A stretch of 40,551 nt of DNA from NCBI GenBank assembly GCA_902597695.1, contig CACJYH010000005.1:1-40551 (forward strand), read 5' to 3'. The notes beneath the pieces are model-generated. The model was given only the letters and a program-made list of their open reading frames with translations, was not told the origin of the DNA and ran no database searches. Below, in pieces: positions 22,452-30,587 of the stretch (positions within the stretch are counted from its first letter, which is position 1; every line of letters starts with the position of its first letter). This stretch comes from an uncultured Pelagibacteraceae bacterium. Its GTDB lineage: Bacteria; Pseudomonadota; Alphaproteobacteria; Pelagibacterales; Pelagibacteraceae. Made by a program: the position numbers and the translations under genes.

Positions 22452-24790
22452 TAAGATCTAACTCTAGTTTTCTTAGGATCGAAGTGTGGGAAAGCAACTA
22501 CTTTGGCAGAAATTCTTTTTTGATGACCATCAATTTTACCCACCTCTACCTCAGTGCCTATTTCAGAATATTGATTATCAATTCTACATAAAGCTATATT
22601 TTTATTGAGAGTAGTTGATAAACAACCACTTGTAATTACACCTACTTGAGATCTGCCAACATGTACACAGTCACCATGACCTGAAGGTTCTTTACCAATT
22701 AACTCAAGACCAACAAGTTTTTTTTGTGGATTAGCTTTTCTTTCTTTCAAAACACTTTTACCAATAAAATCTTCTTCCTTTGATTTGAGAGGGACTGCAA
22801 AACCAATTCCAGCTTCAAACGGATCCTGTTGACCATCAAATTCGTTTCCAAACAAAATTAAACCTGCTTCAATTCTCAATTTATCTAAAGCGGCAAATCC
22901 AGCAGGTATTAAATTATCATCTTTGCCATACTCCATAAGTTTATCCCATACTTTTGGTGCATCTTTTGGATGGCACCATATTTCATAACCAAGTTCACCG
23001 GTGTAACCAGTTCTAGAGATAATTAATGGTATTCCTTGGAGTTCTTCAACTCTGCAAATTGAAAACCTAAACCATTCTAACTCATCGATTGCAGGCTGTG
23101 TTGGAGGTGTAAAAATCATTTTTTTTAAAATTTCTCTGCTTTTTGGCCCTTGAATGGAAACATTGCTAATTTGATCTGTTGAGTTTTTTATATTTACTTT
23201 GAACTTTTTCTTTTGAGCAACTTCTTTAAGCCACTCTCCTGCATACTCGTCTCCGCAAATCCATCTAAATCCAGTTTCACTTAATCTAAATAAAGTGCCA
23301 TCATCGAACATCATCCCGTTTTCATAGCACATTGCTGAATAAACAATTTGTCCAATAGAAAGTTTTTTAATATTTCTAGTTAAAGTATAATTCATTAATT
23401 CTTCAGCATCTGGACCTATAATTTCAAATTTTCTCAATGACGATAAATCGATTAAAACAGCATTCTCTCTGCACGCATTATATTCTTCTACCACACCATG
23501 TTTTGTGTAATCATTTGGAAGCCAAAAACCTCTAGCATCAATAAAATTTCTAGTTAATTTTGATGTTCTTTCATAAAACCCAGAATTTCTAGTAAGTTTT
23601 TTTTCAGAGTCTGTTTTCATTCTAAAAGCAAATGATTTTGAAAATTCTTTTTTTTTGTCATAGGTTCTAACAAAAATATCTGTGGGATTCCATGAATTAC
23701 ATGCATCAATATCACTTGGACATGCTGTCGTTCCAATAGTTAAATCTTTTAATGCTCTAAACATTACATAATCTCCAGGTCTTGCAAATGATTCATCAGA
23801 AATGACAGAATTTAAACCAGTTGCTGAGGTGTTAAAAAATAAATTGATGGCTTGCCAACCTTTTTGTTTTTCAACTCCATATGCGGCCATTGCATTATTT
23901 AGATTATCCGAACAATTTGGATGACCAAAATAACCTGCATCTTCATAATATTTTGATGTGCAAGCTAAATTAAATGTATCATGTTTCCCAACTGTATCTC
24001 TAATCACTTCAACTAAAGGTTCGTGATCTGTGTCATAAAATTTTGAGAACAATCCTGGCCCAGGAAAAGTATTACCCATGAAGGTTCGTGTGGTCTGCCA
24101 ATCAAGTCCTTTTTCAATTTTTTTATCAAGTTTTCTTGTATCAAATGCAACAAAGTCAGAGCATTGTCTACCTGCTGGACTAATAATTTGGATATAATCA
24201 CCTTCTTTAACCTGAAAGGAAATAGCAGTTTGTCTATCAATATTTTTTTCGTAATGTGGCTCAAACACGGGGTCAGGAATTATTGATAATTCTTTATCAT
24301 TCATAATTTTAGCTCTTTTTACAAATAATATTAAATCACCAGATGGATTTTGTTCACTTACCAACATGTCATTTTGTGGTGCAGAGAAAATAACATAGCA
24401 CTTATCTTTAGATTTTAATTTAATCTTTTCACCACTAGGTGTTTTTTCATCAAATAAAATTGAAGAATGCGATTTATTTAAATCTAGATTTCTTTTTTTT
24501 AGTTGAAAATTTGTAGCTAAAGAACTTTCATCCTTTTTTTTTAAAATCTCTTTAATAAAACTTTTGTTACTATTTTCTTTCAAATTCAAAATTGCGAGTT
24601 CAGATTTTCCATCTTTGTCGAAACAAATTATTTCACAAACCTGATTTCCTTCATCATTAATGATCTCTATTTCGTCATCTGGAAAAATTTGTAAACCAGT
24701 TAGCCCACCAGCGTTTACAACGTGTCTTTCAACTCCAGGTGGTAGTATATTTAGACCAGGTTCTTTTATATCTAATGTAGTCAGCGACAT
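22451..24790 (-). CDS. tdm: Trimethylamine N-oxide demethylase (Tdm), DUF1989-GcvT fusion
   Basis: This 779-aa protein has an N-terminal DUF1989-type region (about 180-380) fused to a GcvT/aminomethyltransferase-like folate-binding region (about 400-779), the architecture of bacterial TMAO demethylases. The likely zinc ligands are C277 (NLACTSK), H290 and C293 (GHPNC) and C357 (TTACPSD), a 3-Cys/1-His set like that reported for the Methylocella enzyme. GcvT marks are VLIDLSSLRKFEI, SRTGYTGELGYEIW and LDKLRIEAGL. It splits TMAO into dimethylamine and formaldehyde; the GcvT part may pass the methyl carbon to tetrahydrofolate. It is divergent from tmoX across a 99-base gap and is followed by a MarR-like gene. 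Confidence 0.93.
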   Translation of the reverse strand: MSLTTLDIKEPGLNILPPGVERHVVNAGGLTGLQIFPDDEIEIINDEGNQVCEIICFDKDGKSELAILNLKENSNKSFIKEILKKKDESSLATNFQLKKRNLDLNKSHSSILFDEKTPSGEKIKLKSKDKCYVIFSAPQNDMLVSEQNPSGDLILFVKRAKIMNDKELSIIPDPVFEPHYEKNIDRQTAISFQVKEGDYIQIISPAGRQCSDFVAFDTRKLDKKIEKGLDWQTTRTFMGNTFPGPGLFSKFYDTDHEPLVEVIRDTVGKHDTFNLACTSKYYEDAGYFGHPNCSDNLNNAMAAYGVEKQKGWQAINLFFNTSATGLNSVISDESFARPGDYVMFRALKDLTIGTTACPSDIDACNSWNPTDIFVRTYDKKKEFSKSFAFRMKTDSEKKLTRNSGFYERTSKLTRNFIDARGFWLPNDYTKHGVVEEYNACRENAVLIDLSSLRKFEIIGPDAEELMNYTLTRNIKKLSIGQIVYSAMCYENGMMFDDGTLFRLSETGFRWICGDEYAGEWLKEVAQKKKFKVNIKNSTDQISNVSIQGPKSREILKKMIFTPPTQPAIDELEWFRFSICRVEELQGIPLIISRTGYTGELGYEIWCHPKDAPKVWDKLMEYGKDDNLIPAGFAALDKLRIEAGLILFGNEFDGQQDPFEAGIGFAVPLKSKEEDFIGKSVLKERKANPQKKLVGLELIGKEPSGHGDCVHVGRSQVGVITSGCLSTTLNKNIALCRIDNQYSEIGTEVEVGKIDGHQKRISAKVVAFPHFDPKKTRVRS

Positions 24791-24889
24791 TTTTTATATC
24801 TATTATTATATTATATAAATATCTATTAGTTGACTATCATTTTACTTAGGCACATACTATTCACACTTAATATTAAGAAAGGGGAATAA
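24791..24889. promoter_or_regulatory. Divergent tdm / tmoX control region with 10-bp direct repeats
   Basis: ATATCTATTA occurs at 24796-24805 and 24819-24828, 23 bases apart (about two DNA turns). For tmoX there is TTGACT (24830-24835) and TACTAT (24855-24860) with a long 19-base spacer, and an unusually good ribosome site (AAAGGGG, GGGG at 24881-24884). Toward tdm the strand is rich in TATAAT-like sequence but has no clear ribosome site. The repeats overlap the putative tdm promoter and adjoin the tmoX -35, as a shared operator would. Confidence 0.5.
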
Positions 24890-25834
24890 ATGCGAAAAAT
24901 AATATCATTTGTATCTGCAATAATAATCTCAGCGGTAAGTTTTGCTGGTATAGCAAATGCAGATAGTAAAAAACCCATCGTTATTCCGACACATAACTGG
25001 TCAAGTCAAATTGTAATGGCCTATGTTATTGGTGGAATGTTCGAAAGTATGGGTAACAACGTAAAATACGTTAATGCTGACTCTCAAGCAGTATACGAGT
25101 CAATTAGAATTGGTGATGTAACTATATCTCACGAGGTATGGGAATCTGCTTTTGGTAAATCATTCACAACTGCTTTGGATAAAGGTGGTTTGTTAGATTG
25201 GGGAGATCATGAGGCAAGAACTCTAGAGGATATGGGTTATCCTAATTGGGTTGCTGAAAAAGGATTATGCCCTGGTTTACCAGATTGGACAGCATTAAAA
25301 AATCCAGATTGTGCAAAAAACTTTACAACACCTGACTCTCCAAATGGAAAAGGAAGAATGTTGGAAGGTCCACAAACATGGCATGGTGATTTAATTCCAC
25401 AAAGAGTTGACGCTTTAGGTTTAGGTGATCTTTGGTGGGTTAAATTTGCTGGAAGTGCAGATGCTTTATGGGCAGAGTTAGCTGCAGCTGAAAAAGAAGG
25501 AAGAGGAACAATCATCTTTAACTGGACACCAAACTTTACTGATGGTGCTGGTTTTACATTTATCGACTTTCCTCCATACACAGCTGGTTGTAGACCAGAG
25601 GATGGTGGTGATGGAAAATGTGGTTCGCCAGATGGTTATTTGAAAAAAGCAGTTAATGCTGATTTTCCAAAAACTCATCCAAAAGCAGCAGCGGCATTTA
25701 AAAAACTTTCGTTCTCAACAAGTCAAATTGGTGCAATGGCAGCTTTAGTTGACGTTGACAAAATGACTCATGAGGATGCAGCTAAAAAATGGTTAGCAGA
25801 CAATAAGAAAGTTTGGCAAGCTTTTACTAAATAA
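24890..25834 (+). CDS. tmoX: TMAO-binding periplasmic protein of the TmoXWV ABC importer
   Basis: This 314-aa protein has a signal peptide (1-24, ending AGIANA). It belongs to the OpuAC-type glycine-betaine/quaternary-amine binding family: IVIPTHNWSSQIVMAYVIG, SIRIGDVTISHEVWES, GLGDLWWVKFAGSADALWAE, IIFNWTPNF. Numerous tryptophans fit a cation-pi cage for a methylated amine. Four cysteines (GLCPGLP, NPDCAKN, AGCRPEDGGDGKCGS) could form disulfides. Assignment to TMAO rather than betaine rests on divergence from tdm and the nearby tmoWV and tmm. A terminator follows directly, which would allow more binding protein than transporter to be made. Confidence 0.92.
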   Translation: MRKIISFVSAIIISAVSFAGIANADSKKPIVIPTHNWSSQIVMAYVIGGMFESMGNNVKYVNADSQAVYESIRIGDVTISHEVWESAFGKSFTTALDKGGLLDWGDHEARTLEDMGYPNWVAEKGLCPGLPDWTALKNPDCAKNFTTPDSPNGKGRMLEGPQTWHGDLIPQRVDALGLGDLWWVKFAGSADALWAELAAAEKEGRGTIIFNWTPNFTDGAGFTFIDFPPYTAGCRPEDGGDGKCGSPDGYLKKAVNADFPKTHPKAAAAFKKLSFSTSQIGAMAALVDVDKMTHEDAAKKWLADNKKVWQAFTK

Positions 25835-25860
25835 GGTTAAGAGCTATTAAATCTTTAAAT

Positions 25861-25893
25861 CTCTCCCAACAACGTTGGGGGAGATTTTTTTTT
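25861..25893 (+). terminator. Strong intrinsic terminator after tmoX
   Basis: A GC-rich hairpin (TCTCCCAAC pairing with GTTGGGGGAGA, 25862-25884, two extra G) is followed by nine T residues. It ends the tmoX message and separates it from tmoWV. Confidence 0.92.
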
Positions 25894-25904
25894 AGATAAA
25901 ATTT

Positions 25905-26366
25905 ATGATTAAAATATTACTTTTTATATTTGTAAATTTCTTTTTTTTTAATGGAGTTTTAGCAAAAGATATAAATATTAATGAAGACATTAATCTTGAG
26001 TTTAAGTGTTCACTAGAAAAAAAAATTATTAAAAATTCTGAATATAATTATCAAACTTTTCTGGCAAAAGATTTAAAAGAAAAAGATTTAGACAAATTTA
26101 AAATTCAATCAAAAAAACCACAAACTCTTTTAATAACGGGATTAACATTATTTCTTTCTGAGTCTGAAACGTTAAATGTAAAGGTTGTAAATAAAGATGT
26201 GGTTTTATTTAAATCTATCGATAAAGAAAAAAATTATTCTGAGTCAGGTATTATTACTAGGAAAACAGGTGAATTAATTCATGAAATTACCAAAAATATA
26301 AAAAGTGAAAATTCTGAAAAATATATTTCTATTTATTCTTGCACTGAAAATGACAAAAAAGTCTAA
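25905..26366 (+). CDS. Exported hypothetical protein (153 aa)
   Basis: A clear signal peptide (residues 1-20, hydrophobic F/L run ending GVLA before KDIN) leads a 130-residue lysine-rich domain with two widely spaced cysteines (LEFKCSLEKK near the start and YSCTEND near the end), possibly disulfide bonded. No known domain is recognised. The gene lies just after the tmoX terminator and before a MORN-repeat gene; the base composition is as AT-rich as the neighbours. It is probably periplasmic, with function unknown. Confidence 0.65.
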   Translation: MIKILLFIFVNFFFFNGVLAKDININEDINLEFKCSLEKKIIKNSEYNYQTFLAKDLKEKDLDKFKIQSKKPQTLLITGLTLFLSESETLNVKVVNKDVVLFKSIDKEKNYSESGIITRKTGELIHEITKNIKSENSEKYISIYSCTENDKKV

Positions 26367-26400
26367 TTTTTTTTTAATTGTTTTTGTGTAAACTATACTC

Positions 26401-26778
26401 ATGAAAAAATTTCTTCTCACCATAATTTTAAGTTTCTTAATTTCATCGGTTGCTTTAGCTAGAAGCACCGGATGTAAGGAGGGTAATTGTGAAAATGGTT
26501 TCGGTAAGTGGGTTTACACTGACAAAACAACTTACGAAGGAGAGTGGGTAGGTACAAAAAAAAATGGTCAAGGTGTTGAGACTTGGCCAAATGGATATAT
26601 TTACAAAGGCGAATTCAAGAATAGTGAATGGAGTGGAATTGGTATTTTGACATTTCCCGATGGGTCAACCTATGAAGGTGAATGGGCTAAAGGATTTATG
26701 AATGGTAAAGGAACTTTTACTTGGTCTGATGGATCAGTGAAATCTGGAATTTGGAAAAATGGTAAATTACAAGATTAA
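26401..26778 (+). CDS. Exported MORN-repeat protein (125 aa)
   Basis: A signal peptide (1-20, MKKFLLTIILSFLISSVALA) precedes a short Cys-containing cap (GCKEGNCENGFGKWVY) and three to four MORN repeats of about 23 residues: TTYEGEWVGTKKNGQG, YIYKGEFKNSEWSGIG, STYEGEWAKGFMNGKG and a partial SVKSGIWKNGK. MORN repeats form elongated beta hairpins used in protein or lipid contacts. The stop codon abuts the start of the next gene with no gap, so the two are co-translated. The role is unknown; envelope location follows from the signal peptide. Confidence 0.85.
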   Translation: MKKFLLTIILSFLISSVALARSTGCKEGNCENGFGKWVYTDKTTYEGEWVGTKKNGQGVETWPNGYIYKGEFKNSEWSGIGILTFPDGSTYEGEWAKGFMNGKGTFTWSDGSVKSGIWKNGKLQD

Positions 26779-27330
26779 ATGTCAAAAGAAAGTAACTTAG
26801 ATAAGATTAAAAATTTACCTGAATTCACCAAACAATTTGGTGGGTTAGTAATTATTATCCTAGTAGTCATATCATCTTTTTTCGTTTTAAACATTATGTT
26901 TGGTGGAGGTGATGAATTGGTAAGAAAAATGAAACTTGAGGAGGAAAGAATTGCTCAAGAGAAAAAATTAAGTGAGCTTATTTCAAAACTTCCTTCTGGC
27001 ATATTAGTTACATTTGATGGCACTGATCATTTTAAACTAAGTGATGAAGTATATGAACAAGTTTGTAAGGCAACAAAGTTGATCCCACAACGTGCGATAA
27101 TGGGTGCAAATTTTTTAAATTTTAGAGCTCATGAAATTTATACAATTAACGGAAATAAAATTGATGAGACGTTTGTAAAATGGGATGACACAAAAAATAA
27201 GTGTTTTGCAGGTTTTACAGTAAGCGGAAACAATGTAGGGGTAAATGAGTCAATAACTGTTAGTGGTGAAGCCCTAAGTTTCTTAAGTACTGGAATTGAT
27301 ACTAGAGTTTATTTTATTAAAAATTTTTAA
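26779..27330 (+). CDS. Single-pass membrane protein with extracytoplasmic domain (183 aa)
   Basis: A short cytoplasmic part (1-20) precedes one transmembrane helix (about 21-41, GGLVIIILVVISSFFVLNIMF), a charged coiled segment (EEERIAQEKKLSELI), and a folded domain with KLPSGILVTFDGT, two cysteines (EQVCKATKL, KNKCFAGF) and a C-terminal ESITVSGEALSFLSTG. The family is not recognised. Its ATG follows the MORN gene's TAA directly, suggesting a MORN-protein/membrane-anchor pair. The next gene, tmoW, is 65 bases on. Confidence 0.7.
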   Translation: MSKESNLDKIKNLPEFTKQFGGLVIIILVVISSFFVLNIMFGGGDELVRKMKLEEERIAQEKKLSELISKLPSGILVTFDGTDHFKLSDEVYEQVCKATKLIPQRAIMGANFLNFRAHEIYTINGNKIDETFVKWDDTKNKCFAGFTVSGNNVGVNESITVSGEALSFLSTGIDTRVYFIKNF

Positions 27331-27395
27331 GGTGAAATGGTTACAATATTATGGATTTAATTTTACCTTATTTTCATATAACTTAATTAAGATTT

Positions 27396-28424
27396 ATGGC
27401 TGAGACAGTAATTAAATGTGAAAATGTCTACAAAATTTTTGGATCAAATGCCAAAAAAATGCTTCAAGAGTCAAATGGAAATGTTGATGCCAAAACTTTT
27501 CAAAAAAATGGATGTATCGTAGGTGTAAACAACGCATCATTTGAAGTCTCAAAAGGTGAGATGTTGGTTGTCATGGGTTTGTCTGGTTCAGGTAAATCAA
27601 CATTATTGAGATGTATATCTAGATTAACAGATGCAACAGGTGGTAAAATTTTCATTGAAGGACAAGATCTATTACAACTAAACAACAAAGAGCTTATTGA
27701 GCTAAGAAGAAATAAAATGGGTATGGTTTTCCAAAGCTTTGCTTTACTGCCTCATAAAACAGTTGTGGAGAACATCGCTTTTCCACTTCAGATTAAAGGT
27801 ATTAAAACCGAGGATAGTATCAGTAAAGCAATGGATATGGTCAAGCTAGTTGGACTTGATGGAAGAGAAAACTATTTTCCAAGAGAATTATCTGGAGGAC
27901 AGCAACAACGAGTTGGTATCGCTAGATCTTTGGCAGTCGAACCAGATATTTGGTTTTTAGATGAACCATTTTCAGCTTTAGATCCTTTAATCAGAAAAGA
28001 AATGCAAGATGAATTTTTAAGACTTCAAGAAAAATTACAAAAAACAATTATGTTTATTACTCATGATTTTGATGAAGCTTTAAAACTTGCTGATCGTATC
28101 GCAATTATGAAAGATGGTATAATTGAGCAATTAGATACCCCTGCAAATATTGTTTTAAATCCAGCCACAGAGTACGTACGAAAGTTTACAGAAGAGGTTC
28201 CAAGAGAAAAAGTTTTATTAATTGAAGATGTAATGGATGCATCTAAAAATGATTTAGGTGATTTAAAAGTTTCAAAGGATGAAATAATCGAAAATGTTGC
28301 AGAAAAAATTCTTACTCAAGAAAAAGCCGTAGCTGTGATCAATGGTGAAAATGAAATTGTGGGCTCTATAAACCCAACTAAAATTATTAATACAGTTTTT
28401 GGAGGAAGAAAAAATAATAATTAA
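27396..28424 (+). CDS. tmoW: TMAO ABC importer ATPase (TmoW, OpuAA/ProV type)
   Basis: This 342-aa protein is an ABC ATPase of the betaine/proline uptake class. It has Walker A GLSGSGKS (61-68), Q-loop MVFQSFALLPH (about 110-120), signature LSGGQQQR (165-172), Walker B WFLDEP (186-191) and the switch histidine in FITHDFDEA. The extension beyond about 265 resembles a remnant regulatory (CBS-like) tail. It drives uptake of TMAO bound by TmoX. It sits 2 bases before tmoV, in the same operon, but is separated from tmoX by three unrelated small genes. Confidence 0.92.
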   Translation: MAETVIKCENVYKIFGSNAKKMLQESNGNVDAKTFQKNGCIVGVNNASFEVSKGEMLVVMGLSGSGKSTLLRCISRLTDATGGKIFIEGQDLLQLNNKELIELRRNKMGMVFQSFALLPHKTVVENIAFPLQIKGIKTEDSISKAMDMVKLVGLDGRENYFPRELSGGQQQRVGIARSLAVEPDIWFLDEPFSALDPLIRKEMQDEFLRLQEKLQKTIMFITHDFDEALKLADRIAIMKDGIIEQLDTPANIVLNPATEYVRKFTEEVPREKVLLIEDVMDASKNDLGDLKVSKDEIIENVAEKILTQEKAVAVINGENEIVGSINPTKIINTVFGGRKNNN

Positions 28425-28426
28425 TT

Positions 28427-30580
28427 ATGGAATTTTTAAAAAAATACCCCAAAACATTTCAATGGTTATTCTTATTAATCGTATTTTTTGCTTTATGTTT
28501 CGCTATTGAAGTTCCAGAAACATATAAATTTATCCGTGGCCAAGCAGAATTTGTAAAAGATCCAAATCAGAGTAGTTATGTGTTTTTAGGGAAAGAGGTG
28601 AGATATTATGCCTTTGATGTTTTTTGGCGTTTGCCTCCATTACTAGGCTGGCTACCTATTTGGATAAACGACTCTTTATTTTTCCTAATGAATGAATGGA
28701 TGCCAATTGAGGTTTGGAATGAAGATACACAAGAGTTTAAAAGTCGTCCTATAGTTTTACAAATCAGTAGAAATTTAACAGCGTTTATGACTTTCTTAAT
28801 ACAGTTAATAAGAGAGGTTTTATTAGGTGGTCTTGAAACTATAGTAGCATTTAGCAGTTGGGATTGGATCGATAAAAATCCTTGGGCTGAACTTCCAGGA
28901 TTACCATGGACTATTGTAGCAGCAGGTGCAGCAATCCTTTCATATAAAGTCAGCGGGAAAGGTCTAGCTTTGTTTGCTGGTTTAACGATGATTTATATTT
29001 CAATATTTGGTCAATGGAAACCATCTATGCAAACTCTTTCATTTATATTAGTTGCAGCACCCTTGTCGTTTATTTTTGGGTTAGGCTTAGGAATAGCAGC
29101 ATTTAAAAGTAAACGTGTTGAGAAAGCTCTATATCCAATATTATTAGTGATGCAGACTATGCCACAATATGCGGTATTGGTTCCTGCTTTGGTTCTTTTT
29201 GGAGTTGGTGATCATGCTGCAGTTATAATAACTATGGTTGTCGCTATACCACCAATGATATTACTAACTATATTAGGTTTAAGAGCAGTACCTCCAGAAG
29301 TTATTGAAGCTGGAAGAATGAGTGGATGTAATAATTGGCAATTAATGTTTAAAGTTTTAATTCCAACTGCAAGAAGAGACATTTTAATTGGTGTTAACCA
29401 AGTCATTATGGTGTGTTTTTCCATGGCAGTAATTTCAGCTTTTATTGGTGCAAAAGGTTTAGGATTTAATCTGCTATTGGCGCTAAATCAGTTAAATATA
29501 GGATTAGCACTGGAAGCAGGCTTGTGTATTAGCTTAATTGCGATTTTATTAGATAAAATGTCATTAGCTTGGGCTAATAAACAAACAGATTATTTTGGTA
29601 ATCTGACATTCTTTCAAAGAAATAAAAATATCTTATTTTTTGCAGCAACTGTAATTGTTGGAATAGTACTGGCTTATATTGGAACCTTTTTATTTAAAGG
29701 TAGTTTTAATTATCTATTTGAAGTTCCACATAATAAAGGAATATCAACTGCTGATTTTTGGAATAAAGGGGTTGATTGGATTTTTGATACTTTTTTTGTT
29801 TATATTAAAGCATTTAATACTTGGCTCATTCAAGAGGTGCTTCAACCAATGAGGGCTTTATATTTAAGGATGCCAGCTGTAGCAACTATAGTTTTAGTTG
29901 TTGGTGCGGGATATCTCATTGGTGGAATTCGTTCAGCTTTAGTTGTTTGTGGATTGACACTATTTATTGCCTTAAGTCCTTGGTGGGATAGGGCTTTAGT
30001 AACGACTTATATGGCAACATTTGGAGTAATTGTATCTTGTACTATTGGATTTACAGTTGGAACATTATGTTTTCAAAATAAACGCTCTGCTAATTTCATG
30101 TTAGGAGTATGTGATATTTTTCAAACATTCCCATCATTTGTTTATCTAATTCCAGTGATGATGTTATTTGGTATTACGGATACATCTGTTTTAATAGCTG
30201 TTATAGTTTATGCAACAATACCTGCTACTAGATACACCATCGAGGGATTGAGGAGTGTTCCTGCTGGTTTACACGATGCTGCAACCATGTCTGGTGTCAA
30301 TAAATTTCAAAGATTAACAAAGATAGAATTTCCTTTAGCTTTTCCTCACATGATGCTTGGTATAAATCAAACAATTGTATTTGCTTTATTCATGGTAATT
30401 ATTGGAGCTTTCATTGGCACTGAAGATTTAGGACAATATATATTAAAAGCACTATCAGATAAAAAAGGTGCTGGGATTGGGTTAACACTTGGTATTTGTG
30501 TAGCTTTTATAGCTCTTATATTTGATAATCTGATTAGATCTTGGGTTGAAAAAAGAAAAAAACACCTAGGTATTGATTAA
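28427..30580 (+). CDS. tmoV: TMAO ABC importer permease with two fused permease domains (TmoV)
   Basis: This 717-aa membrane protein contains two binding-protein-dependent permease domains. The first (about 200-390) has the coupling (EAA-like) loop around GLRAVPPEVIEAGRMSGCN. The second (about 500-705) has GLRSVPAGLHDAATMSGVN. Ordinary ProW/OpuAB permeases carry one such domain of about 300 residues and dimerise, so this is a tandem fusion forming the whole channel. Extra hydrophobic segments lie at the N-terminus and between the domains. It ends 7 bases from the convergent tmm stop. Confidence 0.92.
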   Translation: MEFLKKYPKTFQWLFLLIVFFALCFAIEVPETYKFIRGQAEFVKDPNQSSYVFLGKEVRYYAFDVFWRLPPLLGWLPIWINDSLFFLMNEWMPIEVWNEDTQEFKSRPIVLQISRNLTAFMTFLIQLIREVLLGGLETIVAFSSWDWIDKNPWAELPGLPWTIVAAGAAILSYKVSGKGLALFAGLTMIYISIFGQWKPSMQTLSFILVAAPLSFIFGLGLGIAAFKSKRVEKALYPILLVMQTMPQYAVLVPALVLFGVGDHAAVIITMVVAIPPMILLTILGLRAVPPEVIEAGRMSGCNNWQLMFKVLIPTARRDILIGVNQVIMVCFSMAVISAFIGAKGLGFNLLLALNQLNIGLALEAGLCISLIAILLDKMSLAWANKQTDYFGNLTFFQRNKNILFFAATVIVGIVLAYIGTFLFKGSFNYLFEVPHNKGISTADFWNKGVDWIFDTFFVYIKAFNTWLIQEVLQPMRALYLRMPAVATIVLVVGAGYLIGGIRSALVVCGLTLFIALSPWWDRALVTTYMATFGVIVSCTIGFTVGTLCFQNKRSANFMLGVCDIFQTFPSFVYLIPVMMLFGITDTSVLIAVIVYATIPATRYTIEGLRSVPAGLHDAATMSGVNKFQRLTKIEFPLAFPHMMLGINQTIVFALFMVIIGAFIGTEDLGQYILKALSDKKGAGIGLTLGICVAFIALIFDNLIRSWVEKRKKHLGID

Positions 30581-30587
30581 AACTTAA

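Noticed and set aside
24791..24889. sigma-54 promoter for nitrogen-controlled genes
   Set aside because: No GG-N10-GC pair in suitable position was found, here or in the glnT upstream gap.
25237..25581. 114-aa open frame antisense to tmoX
   Set aside because: No start signal and no recognisable domain; tmoX on the + strand has a signal peptide, a strong ribosome site and family motifs.
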